NCBI GenBank assembly: GCA_026260175.1
Contig: JAKCWW010000533.1
Coordinates: 37,371 to 101,370 of the forward strand
Length of the DNA stretch: 64,000 nucleotides
Origin: Reticulitermes lucifugus
Taxonomy: Eukaryota; Arthropoda; Insecta; Blattodea; Rhinotermitidae
Direction: 5' to 3'
In this document: piece after piece, positions 56,546 through 64,000 of the stretch
How the letters are laid out: every line of letters starts with the position of its first letter
Numbering within the stretch: position 1 is the first letter of the stretch
Notes under the pieces: model-generated
What the model saw: the letters and a program-made list of their open reading frames with translations, nothing else
What the model was told of the DNA's origin: nothing
The model's database searches: none
Position numbers and translations under genes: made by a program

Positions 56546-56580
56546 TACATGTTTCGGCAGGTCTGTGCCATCCTCAGGGC
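56546..56580 (-). ncRNA. Hammerhead-ribozyme-like motif M, core intact
   Basis: CUGAGGA (56571-56577), extra U, perfect four-pair stem II GGCA/UGCC with loop CAGACC, GAAAC (56551-56555), palindromic ACAUGU and A. All consensus core bases are present. The flanks do not pair as helix I next to the core, unlike most other copies, so activity in this context is doubtful. It lies 75 bp from the palindrome at 56343-56473. Confidence 0.6.
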
Positions 56581-57429
56581 GTTCATACATAACATTTTAA
56601 ACTTGCTGGTATATAACAGATTACATCCGTAATAGTCATTATATACAGCTTTCAGCAGCTAAATTCCAGCACATCGTAATAAACCTTACAACTGCATTAA
56701 TTTTACTCATTAAATTAGATAGTATAATTCACGTATGTGTCAATATGAGGTTTACATTTTCTTTCAAAATAAGGTATTGCCTTATGAATTGCTCCTTTTC
56801 TTTGAAGACGTAGGATCAAATTTCTTAGCCATATAAATAAGACTTAATAAAAGATTTATGAGTTTAATTCTTTTGATCTGGCTCAGGATAGGGACAGATG
56901 GAGGACTCTTGTGAATGCGGTATTGAACATCTGGGCTTCATAAAATGCGGGAAATTCTTGACTAGCTGAGGAACTATCAGCTTTTCAAGAAGAATTCTGC
57001 TCCACGGAGAATGGTGTTTAATTCTTGGCTAGTTTAAAAAAATGGCAAGAGAAATATTGCCACATAACAGAAATTTTAAATTCCTAAACATACGCTCTTA
57101 TTTAAACAATAAAGTCTGTTGTTTATGTATGGTTTTAGAAAGTTTAAGCTTTACTCGATTTAGCGTCAAGTACAGACATTTATAATGATAGCATGAAAAG
57201 GGATTATAAGTAGCAAATGTAGTTTCTTTTGTTAGATTTGTACTATTGTCGTAATTGTAGTGATGTGGGGTTGTGGGCTGAGGTGCCACTACCAGAATAT
57301 TTTAAACCACACGTGCGATGAAATGTTGATTGAATTACACAGCTAGAGGCAAAGTGTCTTGATATTGTGTGGCGCATGCATTAAACAGTTGTACTAACAT
57401 ATTCCATGACTTTGTACAAGTTTGCCAGT
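56581..57429. other. Non-coding stretch, nothing recognised
   Basis: AT-rich. The part after motif M might be residual retroelement, but I see no reverse transcriptase or GIY-YIG motif. Confidence 0.4.
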
Positions 57430-57640
57430 TGTTCTATATGAGCGTAGAACTTGGTCTATCACTGAGAGAAGAACAAGGACTGAAGGCATTTGAAAGCAAA
57501 GTGCTGAGATTAAAATCTGAATCTCATCTACCTAACAAAGAGAAGGAGCAAGTTACATGTTGGGGGGGCTTTAAACTATGCATTCTTCACCTATATAAGC
57601 AGGTAATTAAGTCAAGGCCTTTTTTTCCGAAAACGTCGCA
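57430..57640 (+). mobile_element. Decayed LINE ORF2 3'-end fragment
   Basis: The frame 57369-57683 contains ELGLSLREEQGLKAFESKVL, matching the LTLREEHRLRVFENKVL segment of insect LINE reverse transcriptases, followed by a worn KEKEQVTCWGGFKLCILHLY that corresponds to KRDEVTGGWRKLHNEELHNLY, then KQVIKSR for the usual IIKSRRMRW. The frame is open by chance of where decay fell. It ends before the RWAGHV part, so it is truncated at both ends. It represents the segment immediately upstream of the tail at 51230. Confidence 0.7.
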
Positions 57641-58499
57641 CGTGGGGAATCAAGAAACGTATAAACGCACCAAGTTTTGCTGAAGAACCGCAGGAGAAAA
57701 AGCCTGTTTAGGACTAAGAAATAAACGGTATGTAACCTTTAAATATTTGTTTAGGTATTTAAAAACGCTACTGAAAATAAAGATTTCTCTGGGCATCTTG
57801 TCTTTTCCATTATTTTAGAGGTACATGATACACACGATTTTCGTCTGTTGTTTCTCTCCTGTCTTCAGGTGTTTGTTGATATTATGTTGACAGATACACC
57901 TCGTACAATGGGAAATGTCCAATACAATATATAAATAATGAATCAACCATTATTACGAAATTCTCAAAATCGCTAAATGTATGTAGTTGCGAAGAGGCAG
58001 GTAATCTTCATGGACAGTGAATATAGTTCTTATAGCTAATTTCTACGTAAGCCCACTTTTTCGAATTTTGCCTAAAGAGATTGAAGAACACCTTGGAAAA
58101 ATTAAGAATAGCCGCTTGCTTGGACGACATTCGAATCGGGTACTATCTTAAATATAAGTGGACAGGTTTACCGCAGCATTAGTCTGCTTGTTTAGACAGG
58201 ATATCATACACATCGATCTGAGGGAACGCATTTGAATAGAAATGGCACAGGGAAGCTACGTTTAAATGGACATTCAACTGGGATGCAGAAGATGTATAAT
58301 TATGTGCTAATGAGTTTGGTGATCATATTACCTTGAAAGCACTTTATTTTTTGAGGCTGAGAATAAGATGGTTTGTTCTTATGATGAGAATATTTTGAGG
58401 GGATGGGAACTGGGCTGAGCCGAGTCAGCTGGACCATGCGGTTAGGTGCAAATGTTGCTAGCGTTTTTGGACCTAGAGAAAGAATAACAGAAAATTAGC
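57641..58499. other. Non-coding stretch, nothing recognised
   Basis: AT-rich; nothing supported. Confidence 0.4.
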
Positions 58500-58790
58500 T
58501 CCGTCAGGACAGCCAATAATCATTTTGTGGCGAAACAACACAACTCGGGCCCAGACCGCCTCAATGTTGAGATTTCTAGATCACACTCAATTAGACACAC
58601 ACTAACCACACACACCCGGTAGGACTTCTCTACGGGTGATTAGCTCGTCGCAGAAATTGCTACCTACACAACAAAAACAAACATAAAAGATGAACGTCTA
58701 TGCCTTCAGCTAGATTCGAACGCGGGACCACACCGAACAAGCGACAACGCACCAATGCCTTAGACCGCATGGCCAACCGGCACTTCGTGT
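58500..58790 (-). repeat. SINE family D, tRNA-derived (Leu/Ser-like head)
   Basis: The minus strand reads GGTTGGCCATGCGGTCTAAG (box A-like, 58761-58780), then CCCGCGTTCGAATCTA (box B-like, 58711-58726) with extra bases between them, as in class II tRNAs. The body with GTAGGTAGCAATTTCTGCG and a TGTGTGTCTAATTGAGTG segment follows. The acceptor stem does not close. Single copy here. Confidence 0.65.
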
Positions 58791-61700
58791 TTCTGCTGGC
58801 TTATGAACATTTTGTTGCCTCGGTCTGGTCTCTGTTCAGAGAGACAGAGATAAACAGTTATTAAAGTAGAAGAAAGTCGTGAATAAAGAATTAAACTAGC
58901 ATATAAATATGTCCTCAGTATGGGCACACAGAGATTGCAATTATATCCTTTGTCATTTTATTTATTTGCCCAAAATTTTATTATTTATTGCAGACGACGA
59001 AACTTGTCTGGGACGTCGTGCAGTCTTGTAATACGAGACTTAAGTTAACCTAACTGCTGCTACCAGAGTGCACTGCTGACCACTCAGATTAATCACACTG
59101 ATAGTTAGGCCATTCGCCACCAGAGTTCTCATATTGAATGCAAGTAAATATTCAAGAAATTCTGAAAAGATCTGACACAGGTAATCGCCATTTTTTTAGT
59201 AGTAGTGTGAAGGTATCCTGTGTCGGCCATCTTAGGTATGGGCTGGAACAGTGCTAGTGCTGACAGCCATGCAGACCACACAGGTGTTCTTTTCTGAGAA
59301 CTGCTGAAACTTGAGAGTGAAATGTTACGGACACGTGAAGTAGAAAATAACATTTAGCTTGCAAAAGTTAAGTGAGTGAACGCAGTGTTAACGCGCGTTA
59401 TTAAAACTGATGTGTGTTTACATGTTATTACGTGAGTAATTCCTTTGTGTTTTTGTTTAGAATGATACACTAAAGAGTGTGTTGAAGCTGTAGTGATGTA
59501 TTTATTGTTAATAGGAGTGTTAAAAACTATAGAATTCCCGTCCATTCAACAAGTAACCTAGAGGTAAGTCGTTATTTTAGGAATATGAGGTTCTTAGTTG
59601 GCAGATAGAAGGAAGAGAACTAACCTACTATTGACAAAACTAATTAGGTATGAATAATTTGTTTTTATTTCACTCACGACTCTTAAATACTCGTATACAG
59701 GAATGGATCCTTTCTTCCAGAGAGTGGTTTCACTACCTTGAGAAGGTGTTAAAACTATTGATGTTTACTTTCTTTCTTAACCAACTCATGGCGATATCAT
59801 GTTGTAGACATGAACTCTAATAATCGTTATTGAAGAACAACATCAATACTTGGCAAAGCTAATGAAGAATATATATGTGGAACAAATAGGCGACTTAGTT
59901 CTTCTCTTATTTTTTCTACATATTACACGAAGATATAAGCAATTATAATATTAAAGGGGTGCGGATTTTATAATTGGTAAATAACTAAAAGTGATTTATT
60001 CCTTCGCCTTCTTATGTCTCATGGTAATAGACGTAAAAGTTTTTAAAGTACAGCGATGTTTTTATTGGTGATTGGTGTCAGAATTTCTCCTTTTTCTGTA
60101 AAAGTGAAATTCACGTCGAAAAACTTTCAATTATGAAGCGTAGGTTTTAGTGATCTCACTTGTGTAAAAATATTCTGAAAATTAGAAACCAAAATGTTTT
60201 TCTCATCCCAGTATTCACTTTTCAAGGAAATTTACGTAGAATACAAGGATTTGTTTTACAGACGTCCAAAGTGGGTAAAATCTCTTAGTTACTTATTTTC
60301 TTACATCTGGATAAAATTTAAAATTCGGCTTACAGCCTGTTAACAGAAGTAACGTCCACCTTAAATTTTATATTTTAACAGTGGCGAAGTGTACTACTGT
60401 GATCCTCATATTTATGACAATTTACGAGTAGGGTCTACTTGTCAATGACAACAGGGTGGCATTTTTTAAATTTTTTTAAAGAGGCCCTCAGTAATTAAAC
60501 TGTAGCCAAGAAGGACTGCATATATCCTGCGATACTTTGCACGGAGTAACGCCTAGACGCTCGTAGTTTCATAGCCTCACATACGCGAATTTTGGGCTTC
60601 TCAGCTGTGACTACCCGAAGAGTTGTAGATGATTAACAACACTTCATAGTAACATCGTGTGTTCATCAGGGCCACAGTGAATGGGATAAGGATAACATTG
60701 ATGGCGGTCACTCAGACTACACAATACCAACTCAGAAGAACACAATTTAAATCAGAACCTTTTATCTTGTAATTCATGTCGTCATGCTGCTTTGGCGCAG
60801 TACAAATGCCTCGTTCCTTCAGGATTCTTCGCCAAAACCATGCCTGCACTTCTCAGCGTAGCCTCTCTCAGCCCATTTTATTTTCTGGCTGACATAGGAA
60901 TGCATACGGAACATTAGTGGAATGGTAATTGATAAGGGAGAACAAATAGGCCTGAGTTTGAAAAATAACCTTTTACATTGCCTCTTTTTCTATCACAAAT
61001 CATCCAAGAAATACCATAGGATCGAAAGCGTCTCTGCAACGAAAAGTCAGTCTTAGAATCCTCATGTGTGGATTAGATGTCTTTGTTTTTATTTTATTAA
61101 CATTGATGGTAATTCGGAATTAAGTCTGTTTTTTTCACTTCCACAGGCTTTTTTGGTGTGCTGTTCCTTTAGAGAATTATCTAACCACATGGATATTAAG
61201 GTAAGAAATCGGAGAAAACACTGTTGACTCTTTAAAGCATGCTCTTTGATAATTAGTGATGTTGGTTTCCTTCTTTTGTACGAGCAAATAGGTAACACGC
61301 TGTACAACGAAGAATGTCACTGGAGTTTTTTTTTATAATAACAGAGATGCATACTTTTAAATTACGGCATCTTGTGTGTTTTGAGCTATGTTCTCTTCTC
61401 TAGTCTGCACCACTCACCATCATCACGATAATTAAATTAGTAATGATTCTAGAAACTTTGTGTTGTAATTTTGTTTTTTAAACATTTCTCTGCGACATTT
61501 TAACGAGACTTCTTACTGTAAAGGAAAGTCTGATTTTATGAATATGAGGCTGAATAGGTGGAAACTCAGTAATATTTTTCGACTAAAGGTGAAATTAGAT
61601 ATGTAAGTCTTTGTAGTGAATTTGGTCCTGCTTTAAGTGATATATAAAGACAAATATTTACAATCATAATTTGTGATTTGTTAAAAAATGCACAGTGAAG

Positions 61701-64000
61701 ATAATATAAAAAAGATAAATATTTATTTCAAGGACGAAACTTAAAGCCCTTTGTCAGTCACGCAGTTACTCAGTCACTCATTTAAGAAATTACTTTCGTA
61801 TTGTTTGGCTGTTTCTTGTTCTCTGAACATATAGATCTTACCCTAAGGCTGATAAAGCTAATATAATTCAATAATGCATCGAGAAGGTTCTTTTGTAGCG
61901 TGTTTTAAATAAATTATTAAGATATACCATTTGTTATACAGATTCACAGAGGAGGACTTCTAGTGTCGACATCATTGTTAGTCCGCCACATAAAGATATT
62001 TTTTTCTAACGAAACATATGCAATTTTCTAAGTCATCATACAGTTTCAAAAGCTGCTTGAGTCTTTAGCTGCTCTCGTGATACAGTACATGTATGTTCTT
62101 CTTAACTGTAGTGTTTTTGTACTAAAGGCCTGATATTACAAAATAGTTAAGAAAGTTAAGAAGGCATTTGAAACCAGATATCCTGTTCAATGCTAGGACC
62201 CCTTGCCAATAAATTTAATGATCTATAAAGACAGAAAGGATTTTAAACCTTGGTCAGACAGAGCGGTGTTTATTCTCTTAATTTGTTACTTGCTGTAGCA
62301 GAATTAATATATTTCAGTTCTTTTGTGCCTGACTCAAATATTTTGGGTTTCGGGTGCACGTGTTCAGGACCAAATTTCGAGTAGTATATGGTAAGGCTTT
62401 GCTTTTACTTCCTAAATGAAGGCCAACGTAAACACCCAGTGAACGTCGCATTTACTAATAACTTTACTAAAACTTGGAATTCGCGGATTATTAGATATAG
62501 AATTTTAAGGTGTCAGAATAGTTTAAAAGTCACTGATTTGCGTTCCGAGTTGTTGTATTTACAAAGATGAAGCATGTTATGCGGTCTTGTGTTCTGGAAG
62601 TAATTACCTCGATTCATAGCGGTGAAGCACACTTCTTGAAAATTACATCTCTTATGGTTCTATTCAGCGAATTTCAAGACAGGTATGAAGAGAGCACGAA
62701 AGTTTCTTTCCCAGTATTTTTTCTTTTACTGTACGTAATTGCTCTATAATTTAATATGGCACTAAAAACGTATGCACTTAATGTTTAAGTAACGTCCATA
62801 AAATTGGCAGCACGGGATGCATGTGTCTGTACACATTGCTTGATATTTACTCTGGCCTGTAATACTCGTGTCTAATGACGCTCTCCACAAGCCGAAATGC
62901 TGCGCTTGTATTGCTGTTATTATACAGGATTAAGGGGCGTAGGACGTAGCTCTTCATATTCTTTTGTTGAATGCAGTACTACAGGAACAAGAGAAGACCA
63001 AGAAAAGGAAAGACTCAAGATAACGAATCAAATTGGAGAAAAATAAAAATGCATGGAGACAGGAAAGTTTAGTATTTATCCGTAAATGATATATAAGCTA
63101 TGGAAGAACTTGTGGTTATATGACCTCTCTTACTTTACCAGTACAGAGATAATGAGCGCTTTAGATGAATAACCATGGAATACAATGTGATATTATGAAA
63201 TAATAACCATGTTTTCCTTGTTACAAAAAAATTATTTCTTTCCAATAATGGGCAGAAATTGTGGAGATGCGCACTGTGACAGTACAGAGTGGATTTGTTT
63301 TGGTTGTCGAAGTATTGGAGATTCAAGTCACAAGAAAAGGTTTGCTGAAGAAATGTCGATATATTTTTCGTTATGCGGAGACTTTATCTTTGCTGCGTGT
63401 TCAGGACGGGAGTATATCCGGGAGGTGAAAAGACGATTATAGCCTAATTTATACTTAATTTAGACTTAAATTCACTTACTTTTCGCTGTTTCTTAACATT
63501 AAGAGTTTCTGCGATAATGCAGATTTCATTAATAAAATATTTCAGCTGATAGGACCAGAATCTTGCCAAGAAGAAAGCCTAGTTAAAAAAGTGAAACTTT
63601 CATTTAACTGAGGCCAAATGCGCAGCTCTGCTCAAGACCCTCTCTGCAGAAGTAGGAAAATTTGGGAATGAAGTAAGCAGACACAGACATGGTATTGCTC
63701 TACAGGATTCTTTCTTTACGACAATAAGCGTTGTGCATAATGCCTATAATATACTTACCATTCAAGGTGTTTCTGGAATTTGTTTTCCTGTAGTCAAGTG
63801 GTTGCAGTCTTCCCACGTACAGGTATTTTCATCAAAACGACGGAAGGGTTCAACAGCTGATAGTCAAAATTTTCGTCCCATATGACTCTCCCTCCTACGA
63901 GATAAGAAGTAATCGCATGAAAATGACGAGAGATTTAAACGCAGCAGTTCTCGGATCTCCACTGTATCTCAGTTGTTAATGCATTACCTTAGGATAAAAA
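58791..64000. other. Long non-coding stretch, nothing recognised
   Basis: More than 5 kb of AT-rich DNA with no recognisable exon, SINE head, LINE tail or hammerhead-like motif. A purine-rich patch lies at about 62980-63050. Short frames (for example 63209-63442) have no domain that I know. Confidence 0.45.

Noticed and set aside
58700-58785. Possible functional tRNA gene (Leu/Ser-like)
   Set aside because: Acceptor stem does not close, the anticodon arm is not well formed, and a non-tRNA body follows, so it is a SINE head.
60660-60690. CTGATGA on the minus strand near a possible short stem
   Set aside because: No GAAAC follows at the right distance and the flanks do not pair.
1-64000. CRISPR arrays, bacterial operons, riboswitches
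   Set aside because: No regularly spaced repeats, no dense coding and no ribosome-binding pattern; the window is clearly eukaryotic.
1-64000. Retroviral or LTR-retrotransposon or Polinton copies
   Set aside because: No recognisable gag, protease, integrase or capsid-like frame and no pair of long direct terminal repeats was seen.

Overview
The window looks like non-coding DNA from a large, repeat-rich arthropod genome, most likely a polyneopteran insect such as a cockroach or termite. This is inferred from the AT-rich background, the number of decayed tRNA-derived SINEs, LINE 3' ends carrying the RWAGHVARM-type C-terminus, and one isolated host exon with tens of kilobases of unspliced DNA after it. 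No bacterial, plastid or viral gene was found, and no intact rRNA or tRNA gene.

The only confident host coding feature is a 127-nt exon at 5448-5574 (+). It encodes the C-terminal half of a PDZ domain, with a clean acceptor and donor. The exon with the N-terminal half and the next exon are not visible, so most of the window is probably intron of this gene, or intron plus intergenic DNA. A second, weak candidate exon lies at 33252-33300 (+). Other open frames are short, mostly chance frames or frames inside repeats.

The most interesting content is a dispersed family of small RNA folds that look like type I hammerhead ribozymes of the kind known from Penelope-like retroelements. The pattern is a CUGANGA box, one extra U, a stem-loop, then GAAAC and a near-palindromic helix III (ACAUGU, ACGU or ACCGGU types), with flanks that can pair as helix I. 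Thirteen copies (6.1, 9.8, 13.5, 16.6, 18.6, 18.7, 18.95, 19.15, 23.4, 31.5, 44.9, 53.5 and 56.6 kb) range from intact-looking to clearly decayed, and two weaker remnants lie at 30.1 and 36.2 kb. Several form divergent inverted pairs. Two palindromes (698-840 and 56343-56473) look like the same pair collapsed onto one shared stem II.

The rest is ordinary repeat debris: SINE family A (1-156, 25817-26061, 45325-45560), family B (6945-7172, 12850-13125, 48420-48560, 50960-51185), family C (24355-24492, 51720-51845), family D (58500-58790), several degraded tRNA-like heads, three LINE 3' ends (3395-3640, 51230-51530, 57430-57640), a probable hAT-type non-autonomous DNA element (17417-17578), microsatellites, purine tracts and two assembly gaps (15337-15729 and 45382-45444). 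The LINE tail at 51.4 kb carries three identical 30-bp units at the very end of its reading frame.
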